The notes under the pieces were generated by a model that saw only the letters and a list, made by a program, of their open reading frames with translations, did no database searches and was not told where the DNA came from. From Pseudomonas libanensis (GTDB lineage Bacteria > Pseudomonadota > Gammaproteobacteria > Pseudomonadales > Pseudomonadaceae): DNA of 64,000 bases. The position numbers and the translations under genes were made by a program. This document shows, one piece after another, positions 43,273 through 51,392 of this stretch (positions are counted from its first letter, which is position 1; every line of letters starts with the position of its first letter). The stretch covers positions 310,001 through 374,000 of the forward strand of contig NZ_JYLH01000001.1 in the NCBI RefSeq assembly GCF_001439685.1, given 5' to 3'.

Positions 43273-44536
43273 AATCAAGTTGCTCAATGTTGTGACACCC
43301 CAGGGGCATGCAGGCGATTTGTCTAAAGGCTCGCAATTCTCGTTTTCTTATTCATCTGCTGATGCCGGATGCGAAGTATCCCTGGTCATGCCCTACGACC
43401 CGACACCTGCGGTCAGTAACGTACTGCATCCGATTTTCGATATGAACGTACCGGAAGGTTTTCTGGCCGATCAAATCAAGCGACGGATGGCCAAGTACAT
43501 GCAGGTAGACGAGATGCGCCTGTTATCGGTGATCGGCGGTAACCAGATCGGGCGGCTTACCTACCAGAACCCTGTCGGGGCATCAGTACCCGTGAAGGCT
43601 CAGGTGGGCCTCCAGCAAATACTGTCAGCCGATACCTCCCAGGGTGTATTCGAGTTCCTTGTGGAGACGTATTTCGAGTCGGGTATTTCCGGTGTGCAAC
43701 CCAAGGTACTGGTGCCTGACTTGGACAAGCTGACTGGCAGCCGCAAGACCATGCTCAGTTCTGACCTGATCGTGAAGTCGGGTGCCGATGAATACGTTCA
43801 CCTGGCACAGAACGAGTTCCTCTGTATGGAAGCTGCGCGCATAGCAGGCATGGAAACACCACCTTTCTGGTTGTCCGAAGGGGGTGATCTGTTTGTGATG
43901 GAGCGCTTCGATTTGACCTCGACCGGGCGGCTGGGTTTTGAGGACATGGCCGTTCTGTTGGGACTCAACAAAGATCCCCACGACAATTACAAGTACTCGC
44001 AGAGCTACGAGACCCTCGCTGCGGTGATCAATCATGTCTGTGCGCAGGGTGATCCGTTACGCGAGCTTGAGCGGTTCTTCTCTTCGGTTTGCTTGTCGGT
44101 CATGGTGCGTAATGGTGACGCGCACCTGAAAAACTTCGGTGTGATCTACACCCATCCTGGAGCCCGAGAAACAGTGCAATTAGCGCCTGTCTTCGATGTC
44201 ACCACCACTACTGTGTATGAGAACTACAATCCCAAGTCCGGTCGTTCATTGGTTGATCGCACCTTGGCGATAAAAATGAACAAGGTCAAAACCTATCCGG
44301 ACCGCCAGCAACTGATGGAGTTTGGTCGTAAGCATTGTGGGGTGGAGAAGCCTTGGGTGATCATTGAGCGAATCGCCGAGGCAATGTCCGAGGCGCTCGT
44401 TGCCCATCAAGCGCGTATCGATATCGAGCTGTTTTCGGCAATGCAGGCGGAGTGGGATGGAGGACGTGCCATGGCACTTCATGATTCGATCGGCACTGGA
44501 ATGAAGCGAAAGCCCATTGCGAAAAAACCGCTGTGA
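43265..44536 (+). CDS. HipA-like serine/threonine kinase toxin
   Basis: PI3/4-kinase-like toxin of 423 residues (E. coli HipA is 440), which in E. coli phosphorylates glutamyl-tRNA synthetase; the target here is unknown. Seen are the couple_hipA N-domain (1 to about 115), the Gly-rich loop SGISGVQPK (139-147), an ATP-binding Lys in DLIVKSG (171), the catalytic NGDAHLKNFG (283-292, Asp285) and metal-binding Asp311 in FDVTTTT. The usual autophosphorylated Ser of the S-I-x-G loop aligns with Gly140. All catalytic residues appear kept, so it is probably active. Confidence 0.88.
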   Translation: MSRIKLLNVVTPQGHAGDLSKGSQFSFSYSSADAGCEVSLVMPYDPTPAVSNVLHPIFDMNVPEGFLADQIKRRMAKYMQVDEMRLLSVIGGNQIGRLTYQNPVGASVPVKAQVGLQQILSADTSQGVFEFLVETYFESGISGVQPKVLVPDLDKLTGSRKTMLSSDLIVKSGADEYVHLAQNEFLCMEAARIAGMETPPFWLSEGGDLFVMERFDLTSTGRLGFEDMAVLLGLNKDPHDNYKYSQSYETLAAVINHVCAQGDPLRELERFFSSVCLSVMVRNGDAHLKNFGVIYTHPGARETVQLAPVFDVTTTTVYENYNPKSGRSLVDRTLAIKMNKVKTYPDRQQLMEFGRKHCGVEKPWVIIERIAEAMSEALVAHQARIDIELFSAMQAEWDGGRAMALHDSIGTGMKRKPIAKKPL

Positions 44537-44549
44537 AGCGGTTTTCTCG
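44519..44549. terminator. Terminator between the hipA-like gene and the MFS gene
   Basis: GAAAAAACCGCT, GTGA loop, AGCGGTTTTCTC. The loop holds the hipA stop codon, so the stem is partly within the coding end. It works in both directions for the convergent genes. Confidence 0.8.
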
Positions 44550-44561
44550 TTAAACAGTACC

Positions 44562-45836
44562 TCAAGCTGCTGTGCGTCCCAGCGGTGGCAACTTCGCCAG
44601 CTTCAACGCCACCAGCAGCGCGCCAATCAGCAGCGCAACGATAAACGCCCCGATCCCATTCCACCCTGCAAAGTGCCAGAAGAACCCACCCGCCGTACCC
44701 GCAATACTCGATCCCACGTAGTAGCAGAACAAGTAGAGCGACGACGCCTGCCCCTTGGCTTTCACCGCACGGCGGCCGATCCAGCTGCTGGCGACCGAGT
44801 GGGCACCGAAGAAGCCGAAGGTGAACACCAGCATGCCCGGCACTACCAGCCACAGCGGCGTGAACAGCGTCAGGGCCATGCCGGCGAGCATTAGCACGAT
44901 GGTGCCCCACAGCACGCGGCGGCGGCCGAGGCGGTCGGCCAGGGAGCCGATCTTGGCCGAGCTGTAGATGCCCGAGAGGTACACCAATGACAGCAGGCCG
45001 ACCACCGCCTGGCTCAGCTCGTAGGGTGAGGCCAGCAGGCGATAACCGATGTAGTTGAACATCGTCACAAAGGCACCCATCAGCAGGAAGGCTTCAAGGA
45101 ACAGCCATGGCAGGCCCGCATCCTTGAAGTGCATGACAAAGCCATCCAAGAGGCTGCGTGGCTTGAGGCTGCTGGCGCGGAAGTTGCGCGATTCGGGGAG
45201 GATCTTCCAGAACACCGTGGCGGCGATAAGCGCCAGGGCACCGATGATCAGCATTGCGATGTGCCAGCTGACGAAGTCAATCAACACGCCGATGATCAGG
45301 CGCCCGCTCATGCCGCCAATCGCGTTGCCACCGATGTACAAACCCATGGCCAGGCCGATGTGCTGCGGGTGGATCTCTTCGCTGAGGTAGGTCATCGCCA
45401 CGGCGGCCAGGCCGCTCAGGGACAGGCCCACCAACGCCCGCATCAGCAGAATCCCCTCCCAGGTCGGCATCAGACCGCTGGCGATGGTGGCCAGCGCTGC
45501 GCAGAACAACGCGGCGACCATCACCGGCTTGCGCCCCAGCCTGTCGGAAATTGGCCCGGTAACCAGCAGGCCGCAAGCAAGCATCGCGGTCGCGACGGAC
45601 AGAATCAGGCTGCTTTGCGCGGCATTGATGGAAAACTCGTGGGACAACGCCGGCATCATCGGCTGTACGCAATACAACAGGGCAAAGGTGGCAAACCCGC
45701 CGGAGAACAGCGCCAGCACCGTGCGCATGAACATCGGCGTGCCTTTTTCGATGTACGCGTCGTTGAGCTGCGCCACCACTTCATCGAGGGCGGAGGGAGG
45801 AGTTTGTTGGGTGAGTGGAGCAACAGCAGAATTCAC
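44562..45836 (-). CDS. MFS transporter, YnfM-like efflux family
   Basis: Twelve-helix major facilitator of 424 residues. The GTG at 45834-45836 is chosen because it has a GAGG ribosome site just upstream; an ATG 25 codons earlier would place charged and non-conserved residues at the front. Signatures include the family DRLGRKPVM loop after helix 2 and SLADRLGRRRVLWG in the second half. It belongs with drug/arabinose efflux-like exporters. Divergent from a LysR regulator that probably controls it. The substrate is unknown. Confidence 0.85.
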   Translation of the reverse strand: MNSAVAPLTQQTPPSALDEVVAQLNDAYIEKGTPMFMRTVLALFSGGFATFALLYCVQPMMPALSHEFSINAAQSSLILSVATAMLACGLLVTGPISDRLGRKPVMVAALFCAALATIASGLMPTWEGILLMRALVGLSLSGLAAVAMTYLSEEIHPQHIGLAMGLYIGGNAIGGMSGRLIIGVLIDFVSWHIAMLIIGALALIAATVFWKILPESRNFRASSLKPRSLLDGFVMHFKDAGLPWLFLEAFLLMGAFVTMFNYIGYRLLASPYELSQAVVGLLSLVYLSGIYSSAKIGSLADRLGRRRVLWGTIVLMLAGMALTLFTPLWLVVPGMLVFTFGFFGAHSVASSWIGRRAVKAKGQASSLYLFCYYVGSSIAGTAGGFFWHFAGWNGIGAFIVALLIGALLVALKLAKLPPLGRTAA

Positions 45837-45883
45837 GGGGACCTCGGGGAGGAAGGACTGCCAGGACCGACAATGCAAAAAAG

Positions 45884-45911
45884 AATATAGCTGCCTAATG
45901 ATTCTTTCCAA
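45884..45911 (-). promoter_or_regulatory. Candidate promoter of the MFS gene
   Basis: On the minus strand TTGGAA, 16 bases, TATATT. The -35 box overlaps the palindrome CAATATATTG (45909-45918), a possible site for the divergent LysR protein. Confidence 0.45.
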
Positions 45912-45959
45912 TATATTGTTCGACCTGTTTGATATGTTTTACGACCTAATGAGGGATGC

Positions 45960-46853
45960 ATGGAATTACGTCATCTGCGGTACTTCATCGCTGTCGCCGA
46001 AGAACTGCATTTTGGCCGCGCCGCGCAGGTGCTGGGCATCTCGCAGCCGCCCCTGAGCCAGCAGATCCAGGCGCTGGAACACGAGCTGGGCGCACGCTTG
46101 TTCGAGCGTACCAATCGTCGGGTCGAGCTGAGCGAGGCCGGGCGCTTGTTCTTGCAAGAGGCACGGCTGGTGCTGGCCCAGGTCGACAAGGCGGCAGATG
46201 TGGCGCGGCGTGCGCAGTTGGGGGAACTGGGTGAATTGAAGATCGGCTTCACCTCGTCTGCGCCGTTCAACGCCAGCATTCCCCGGGCGATCTTTGCCTT
46301 CCGCCAAGCTTTCCCGGCGGTGCATCTGAACTTGCAAGAAATGAGCAGCACCCAAGTGGCCGAGTCGCTGGTGGATGAGTCGATTCAGGTGGGGCTTATG
46401 CGGCCTTTGCCCTTGCCCGACTCGCTGAGCGTGGTCGAGTTGATGCGCGAACCCTTGGTCGCGGTACTGAGCGCCGGCCACCCGTTGGCCCAAGGCAGTG
46501 AGCGCGGCTTGCACCTGGAGCAATTGGCCGAGGAGCCTTTTGTGTTCTTCCCTCGCAGCTACGGCAGCGGCTTGTACGCGCAGTTGCTCAACCTGGCCCG
46601 CGACGCCGGGTTCAGCCCGCACTTTGCCCAGGAAGCGGGCGAGGCGATGACTATCATTGGGCTGGTGGCGGCGGGGTTGGGGGTATCGGTGTTGCCGGCG
46701 TCTTACCAGCGCATCCGCATTGATGGGGTGGTCTATCGCACCTTGCTCGACCCGCAGGCGGTGACGGCGGTGTGGCTGGTGCAACGCAAGGGCGCGCAAA
46801 CACCGATGGCGAAGGGGTTTGTGGAGTTGTTGACGCGTAGGGCCGCTCAATAA
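45960..46853 (+). CDS. LysR-family transcriptional regulator
   Basis: Regulator of 297 residues with an N-terminal winged helix-turn-helix (MELRHLRYFIAVAEELHFGR AAQVLG to about residue 60) and a periplasmic-binding-like effector domain (about 90-295). Divergent from the MFS exporter gene across about 120 bases, so it most likely controls that gene and itself. The YFIAVAEELHFGRAA start is shared with BenM/CatM-like members, but no aromatic pathway genes are adjacent and the ligand is unknown. Confidence 0.92.
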   Translation: MELRHLRYFIAVAEELHFGRAAQVLGISQPPLSQQIQALEHELGARLFERTNRRVELSEAGRLFLQEARLVLAQVDKAADVARRAQLGELGELKIGFTSSAPFNASIPRAIFAFRQAFPAVHLNLQEMSSTQVAESLVDESIQVGLMRPLPLPDSLSVVELMREPLVAVLSAGHPLAQGSERGLHLEQLAEEPFVFFPRSYGSGLYAQLLNLARDAGFSPHFAQEAGEAMTIIGLVAAGLGVSVLPASYQRIRIDGVVYRTLLDPQAVTAVWLVQRKGAQTPMAKGFVELLTRRAAQ

Positions 46854-46887
46854 CCTGTGGCGAGGGAGCAAGCTCCCTCGCCACAGG
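46854..46887. terminator. Perfect palindrome between lysR and the lipoprotein gene
   Basis: CCTGTGGCGAGGGAGC and its exact reverse complement, separated by only AA: 16 paired bases starting right after the lysR stop. No T-tract. It resembles a compact REP-type unit of a different sequence class and probably ends both convergent transcripts. Confidence 0.7.
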
Positions 46888-46891
46888 GGAG

Positions 46892-47311
46892 TCAGTTTTG
46901 GGGCGAAGTATTTGCTTCATTCACGCTGTAAGTACGCAACCCCGCAAGAATATCCCGATCCAGCATGCTCACCCAACGGTTGTAGTTGCGATGGATCTTG
47001 CCGTCCTTGTAGCCCAGGTCGCGGCTGTCGCGGTAGGTGATGGCGTAGCTGTTGCGGGTGTAGCGGATGTCGATCGCAGCGTAGAACTGGCCGCGCACGG
47101 TGATCTCGGCCTGCACCAGCTGCGGGCTCAGGCGTTGTACCGTCCACTCGCGTTTTTGCAGAGCGGCGACGATCACTTGTTTCATTTTTTCTTCGCTGAC
47201 CTGGCTGGTGGCCGGCAACTCATGCTGGGTGTTGAGCACCGGCTTGCTGGTACACCCGGCGGTGGTCAGCAGGGCCAGGGTGATCAGGGTGGCGCGTAGC
47301 AGGGAAGACAT
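46892..47311 (-). CDS. Small lipoprotein, last gene after the aryl polyene cluster
   Basis: Protein of 139 residues with a lipoprotein signal (MSSLLRATLITLALLTTAGC, lipobox Cys at 20). The mature part has a conserved-looking YAAIDIRYTRNSYAITYRDS strand pair and ends NEANTSPQN. Family not recognised beyond a conserved hypothetical lipoprotein. It starts 26 bases after the last ketosynthase gene on the same strand, so it is probably co-transcribed with the aryl polyene genes, but a separate role is possible. Confidence 0.75.
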   Translation of the reverse strand: MSSLLRATLITLALLTTAGCTSKPVLNTQHELPATSQVSEEKMKQVIVAALQKREWTVQRLSPQLVQAEITVRGQFYAAIDIRYTRNSYAITYRDSRDLGYKDGKIHRNYNRWVSMLDRDILAGLRTYSVNEANTSPQN

Positions 47312-47337
47312 TCCGCTTTCTCCAATCGATTAAAAAG

Positions 47338-48564
47338 TCAGGACCAGCGGCGGAAAATCAACGAGGTGTTGACGCCGCCAAAGGCAAAATTGTTGTTCAT
47401 CACATAGTCGTTGTGCATCTGGCGAAAGCCCCCTTGCAGGTAATCGAGCTCGCCGCATTGCGGGTCGACCGAATCCAGGTTGAAGGTGTGCACGTACTCA
47501 TCGCGGTTCATCATTTCGATGCTGAACCACGACTCCAGCGCGCCGCAGGCACCCAAGGTGTGGCCAAGGAAACTCTTCTGCGAGCTGATCGGCATGCGAC
47601 TGCCGAACAGGCTGCTGGTGGCCAGGGTTTCGGCGATGTCGCCCTGGTCGGTGGCGGTGCCATGGCCGTTGACGTAGCCAATGGCGGACGGTTCAAGCCC
47701 GGCATCTTCCAGGGCCAGTTCCATGGCGCGGCGCATGGTTTTCTGCTCCGGGCGGGTGGTGTGCTGGCCGTCGGCGTTGCTGCCAAAACCGACCAGCTCG
47801 GCGTGGATGTGCGCACCCCGCGCCAGGGCATGTTCCAGCTCCTCGAGCACCAGCATGCCGCCGCCTTCGCCGATCACCAGGCCATCGCGGCCGCTGTCGT
47901 AGGGGCGTGGGCTGGTTTGCGGTGCATCGTTCTTCAGGCTGGTGGCGTAGAGCGCATCGAATACCATGGCTTCGGTGGGGCAGAGCTCTTCGGCGCCGCC
48001 GGCGAGCATCAACGGCAGGCGCCCGAATTTGATCGCTTCGTAGGCATAGCCGATGCCCTGGCTGCCGCTGGTGCAGGCGCTCGACGTGGGGATCAAGCGC
48101 CCGGTAAGGCCAAAGAAAATGCTGATATTTGCCGCCGTCGTGTGGGGCATCATGCGCACGTAGGAATTGGCGTTGAGCCCTTCGGCCACCGAGTTGAGCA
48201 GCATATTGCCGAAGGCCTTGATCTCATCGGTGCTGCCGGTGGACGAGCCACAGGCCACGCCCATGCGCCCGTCCTTGATCGAAGCGTCACCGAGCAGGCC
48301 GGCGTCCTGTAGTGCCTGTTCCGCCGCCCACACCGCCAGGCGCGAGACGCGGCCCATGCTGCGCAGTTGCTTGCGCGTCCAGTGAGCGGGCACGACGAAA
48401 TTGTCGATAGGGCCGGCCAGGCGCGTGTTCAGTTCGGTGAAACGGTCCCACTCGTCCATGCGCCGGATGCCGCTGCGGTTGGCGCGAAAGTTCGCGGCGA
48501 TGGTGTCCCAGTCGCTGCCCAGGGAGGTCACGCCGGCCATGCCGGTGACGACAACGCGCTTCAT
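47338..48564 (-). CDS. Beta-ketoacyl-ACP synthase (FabF-like), aryl polyene cluster
   Basis: Condensing enzyme of 408 residues. The ATG at 48562-48564 overlaps the ketoreductase stop by one base (TGATG) and is preferred over a GTG two codons earlier. The active-site Cys is in PTSSACTSGSQG, and the two His in VNGHGTATDQGD and FLGHTLGACGA. Catalytic residues are complete, so it can condense. Its place at the end of the cluster matches ApeR, which starts or supports chain growth in characterised systems; that assignment is by context. Confidence 0.9.
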   Translation of the reverse strand: MKRVVVTGMAGVTSLGSDWDTIAANFRANRSGIRRMDEWDRFTELNTRLAGPIDNFVVPAHWTRKQLRSMGRVSRLAVWAAEQALQDAGLLGDASIKDGRMGVACGSSTGSTDEIKAFGNMLLNSVAEGLNANSYVRMMPHTTAANISIFFGLTGRLIPTSSACTSGSQGIGYAYEAIKFGRLPLMLAGGAEELCPTEAMVFDALYATSLKNDAPQTSPRPYDSGRDGLVIGEGGGMLVLEELEHALARGAHIHAELVGFGSNADGQHTTRPEQKTMRRAMELALEDAGLEPSAIGYVNGHGTATDQGDIAETLATSSLFGSRMPISSQKSFLGHTLGACGALESWFSIEMMNRDEYVHTFNLDSVDPQCGELDYLQGGFRQMHNDYVMNNNFAFGGVNTSLIFRRWS

Positions 48565-49292
48565 CAGCACAGGCCCCCGTTCACGGCCAGCACTTGGCGC
48601 GTGATATAGCCAGCTTCGGCGGACATCAGGAAGTTCACTGCGCCGGCGACTTCCTCCGGCGTGCCCATGCGTTGGGCCGGGATCATTTTCATCAGTTCTT
48701 CTACCGGCACGTTTTCATCCAGCATTGCGGTATCAATCAGCCCCGGCGCCACGCAGTTGACGGTGATCTTGCGCTTGCCCAACTCGATGGCCAATGCCTT
48801 GGCCGCGCCGATCAAGCCGGCCTTGGAGGCGCTGTAATTGACCTGGCCACGGTTGCCGATCAACCCGGAGACCGATGTGATACACACGATGCGCCCGGCG
48901 GCGCGGCGGCGAATCATCGGCATCATCACCGGGTGCAGCACATTGTAAAAACCATCGAGGTTGGTGCGCATCACCACGTCCCAGTCGTCTTCCGACAGCG
49001 CCGGGAACGCGCCGTCGCGGGTCAGCCCGGCATTGAGCACCACGCCGTAGTAGGCGCCGTGTTGCTCCACATCGGCTTCAAGGATGGCCCTGCAACTGGC
49101 GCGGTCGGACACGTCGAATTGCAGCACCCGCGCCTTGTGCCCCAGGGCCTCGATCTCGACCTGCACGGCGTCGGCTTCGGCGCGACCACTGCGGCAATGC
49201 AGCACGATGTCATGGCCGGCCTGGGCCAGGCGCAGGGCAATGGCGCGGCCGATGCCACGGCTGGAGCCGGTGACCAGTACGGATTCAGTCAT
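48564..49292 (-). CDS. 3-ketoacyl-ACP reductase (FabG-like), aryl polyene cluster
   Basis: Short-chain dehydrogenase of 242 residues that would reduce the beta-keto group after each condensation (ApeQ role). The Rossmann motif VTGSSRGIGRAIA is at 7-19, and the catalytic Ser140, Tyr153 and Lys157 are in CITSVSG and NYSASKAG. It overlaps the dehydratase upstream by four bases and the ketosynthase downstream by one, so these are translated together. Confidence 0.93.
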   Translation of the reverse strand: MTESVLVTGSSRGIGRAIALRLAQAGHDIVLHCRSGRAEADAVQVEIEALGHKARVLQFDVSDRASCRAILEADVEQHGAYYGVVLNAGLTRDGAFPALSEDDWDVVMRTNLDGFYNVLHPVMMPMIRRRAAGRIVCITSVSGLIGNRGQVNYSASKAGLIGAAKALAIELGKRKITVNCVAPGLIDTAMLDENVPVEELMKMIPAQRMGTPEEVAGAVNFLMSAEAGYITRQVLAVNGGLC

Positions 49293-49750
49293 GGCGTTTG
49301 GTCCTTCGATTCATCTAGATAGTTGGCCGCCTGGGGCGGTCGAAATACGTTCAAGCGGGCGCTGGCCTGGATACCGTCGCCGGTGAGGTGGCATTCGAAC
49401 ACACCCATGCCGTTGTCGTCTTCCAGGGAGCGCAGGCCGTGGATATTCAGCTCGGCGCCGGCGGGAAAGTGCTCCACGTTGCACTCGTATTTACGCGTGC
49501 CCAACAGGAAACCCAGCTCCACCGCCTGGCCTTGCTGGCGCGCACGGCAACCGGCATAGGCAGCGACGCTTTGCGCCATCAACTCCAGGCCGACCCAGGC
49601 CGGCAGGCTGCCGTCAGGACGGTTGAACAGGCCGCCGGGCTTGACGGTGACACGGGTGCGGACCTGCTCTTCATCGAACGACAGCACCTGGTCGATCAGG
49701 ATCATGTCGCCCGCATGGGGCAGTAGTTCGGCAAGTGGCCAATCGATCAT
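49289..49750 (-). CDS. Hotdog-fold 3-hydroxyacyl-ACP dehydratase, ApeP-like
   Basis: Small dehydratase of 153 residues forming the polyene double bonds. Start MIDWPLAELLPHAGDMILID, where LLPHAGDM is typical of the ApeP family; the WVGLELMAQSVAAYAG helix is the FabZ-like active-site helix with Glu. The open frame upstream to 50188 is a shadow of the ketosynthase gene. It overlaps the ketosynthase stop and the ketoreductase start by four bases each. A second dehydratase domain is fused to the ligase at 60012. Confidence 0.9.
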   Translation of the reverse strand: MIDWPLAELLPHAGDMILIDQVLSFDEEQVRTRVTVKPGGLFNRPDGSLPAWVGLELMAQSVAAYAGCRARQQGQAVELGFLLGTRKYECNVEHFPAGAELNIHGLRSLEDDNGMGVFECHLTGDGIQASARLNVFRPPQAANYLDESKDQTP

Positions 49751-50913
49751 GGGGCCTCTGCAATTATCAGGCTGACGTTGTTGCCGCCGAAGGCAAACGA
49801 GTTGCTCATCAGGCAGGTTTTTTTCAAGGTGTCGCCGCAGCGTGTCCATTGCAAGGCGGGCAGCGCCGGGTCGGCTTGGCCGTCCCATATGTGGGGTGGC
49901 AGCAAGCCGTGGCTCAGACTCAGCCAACAGAACGCCGCTTCCAGCGCTCCGGCGGCACCGAGGGTGTGGCCGGTCATGGGCTTGGTCGACGAGCAGGCTA
50001 CGCCGTCGGGGAACAGGCTGGCGACCGCCAGGCTTTCCATGGCGTCGTTGTGTTGGGTGGCGGTGCCGTGCAGGTTCAGGTAGCCGATCTGCTCGGGAGC
50101 CAGCTTTGCATTGGCCAGGGCCTTGCGCATCGCTTGCAACGCGCCCTTGCCGCTGGGCTCCGGCGCGGAGATATGGTGGGCATCGCAACTGGCGCCGCTG
50201 CCCAGCAAGGCGATCGGGGCTGGCTCGCGGCTCATCAGGAACAGCACCGCCGCTTCACCGATATTGATGCCGTTGCGGTTCACCGAGAACGGATTGCAGC
50301 GCTCGCTGGAGACCGCCTCCAATGCGGTGAAACCGTTCAGTGTCAGCTTGCACAGGCTGTCCACGCCGCCGCAGATCACCGCATCGCAGATGCCGAGATC
50401 CAGCAGGCGCTGGGCACTCATCAGGGCACGGGCGCTGGAGGTGCAGGCGGTAGAAATCACATAGGCCGGGCCGCTCAGTTGCAGCCAGTCGGCGAGGAAG
50501 TTCGCCGGGGCGCTGAGTTCCTGTTGCTGGTAGTCGTAGTCGGCGGGGAATTGCTGGTCGCGCAGGTAATGGGCAATGCCGCGGCTGGCTTCGTCGATGC
50601 CTGAGGTGCTGGTGCCGAGCACAATGCCGACCCGCGAAGGCCCATAGGTTTGGATTGCCTGGCGCAGCTGAGCTTCGATCTGCAACGCCGCTTCCAACAG
50701 CAACTGGTTATTGCGGCTGCTCTGTTGGCTCAGCGTCACCGGCAGGGGTGCCAGCTCGCCGTGAACGGCCGCTACCGGCACCACGCGCTCCGGCACCCAA
50801 CCGCCTTCGGCGCGCATGCCCGAGCAGTCGCCGGCAAACAGCCTGCGGCTGACTTCGGCCTGGTCGCGGCCCAGGGCGCAGATCACGCCGAGGGCATTGA
50901 GGTAAGCGGTCAT
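49747..50913 (-). CDS. Beta-ketoacyl-ACP synthase, ApeO-like
   Basis: Condensing enzyme of 388 residues, the probable elongating KS of the aryl polyene type II system. The active-site Cys is in VISTACTSSARAL and the His pair in NLHGTATQHND and MTGHTLGAAGA. In characterised systems this KS works as a heterodimer with a chain-length factor; the candidate partner here is the ketosynthase-like protein cut by the right edge. Overlaps the neighbours on both sides by four bases. Confidence 0.9.
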   Translation of the reverse strand: MTAYLNALGVICALGRDQAEVSRRLFAGDCSGMRAEGGWVPERVVPVAAVHGELAPLPVTLSQQSSRNNQLLLEAALQIEAQLRQAIQTYGPSRVGIVLGTSTSGIDEASRGIAHYLRDQQFPADYDYQQQELSAPANFLADWLQLSGPAYVISTACTSSARALMSAQRLLDLGICDAVICGGVDSLCKLTLNGFTALEAVSSERCNPFSVNRNGINIGEAAVLFLMSREPAPIALLGSGASCDAHHISAPEPSGKGALQAMRKALANAKLAPEQIGYLNLHGTATQHNDAMESLAVASLFPDGVACSSTKPMTGHTLGAAGALEAAFCWLSLSHGLLPPHIWDGQADPALPALQWTRCGDTLKKTCLMSNSFAFGGNNVSLIIAEAP

Positions 50914-51392
50914 CGGCCGGCACCCAGCGGGCTAATGCGATAACTCAACGGCTGGCCCGTCATGTTCACGCTGAACACCTCGCTGGACTGGTAGACGATC
51001 TGCCAGTGGCCCGGTAGCGTGCGCGTCAAGTCCATGGCCTGGGCGTGCGGATACAGCGCCGGCACATCACCGGCCGAGGTCAGGGCAAACAGCAGCGCGG
51101 CGAACAGCTCCCGGGCCTGAGGGTTGGGGGGCAGCAAGCCGTCGGCCTGCCACTGCCCGTCGACCAGTTTTTGCCGGGCCAGGGGAATACCCAGCGGGTC
51201 CATCATCGACCAGCGAATCGCGCTGCCTTCGCGCTGGATCACCAGCAGCCAATCCTGGCTCTGGCCGTCTGCCAGGCGTTGCACGTGCAATTGCATCGGC
51301 AAGGCCAGGGTTGGGATTCTTTGCGGCAGCGGTGCCTGGCTGGCACAGGCGCTCAGCAGCAACACGCAACCGATCAACAGCAGGCGCATCAT
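50910..51392 (-). CDS. DUF3261 lipoprotein, aryl polyene cluster
   Basis: Lipoprotein of 160 residues with signal MMRLLLIGCVLLLSAC (lipobox Cys at 16). The mature domain matches DUF3261 proteins that accompany aryl polyene clusters. The role is unknown, but its outer-membrane anchoring fits delivery or insertion of the pigment lipid together with the LolA-like and MMPL proteins. It overlaps the methyltransferase and ketosynthase genes by four bases. Confidence 0.85.
   Translation of the reverse strand: MMRLLLIGCVLLLSACASQAPLPQRIPTLALPMQLHVQRLADGQSQDWLLVIQREGSAIRWSMMDPLGIPLARQKLVDGQWQADGLLPPNPQARELFAALLFALTSAGDVPALYPHAQAMDLTRTLPGHWQIVYQSSEVFSVNMTGQPLSYRISPLGAGR

Noticed and set aside
42955..44549. 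Prophage or integrative element around the hipBA pair
   Set aside because: No integrase, attachment repeats, tRNA target or phage genes; only the two-gene module is foreign to the gene order.
49289..50188. A longer 299-residue version of the dehydratase
   Set aside because: The extra N-terminal part is the ketosynthase gene read in another frame; the ATG at 49750 gives the normal family length and overlap.
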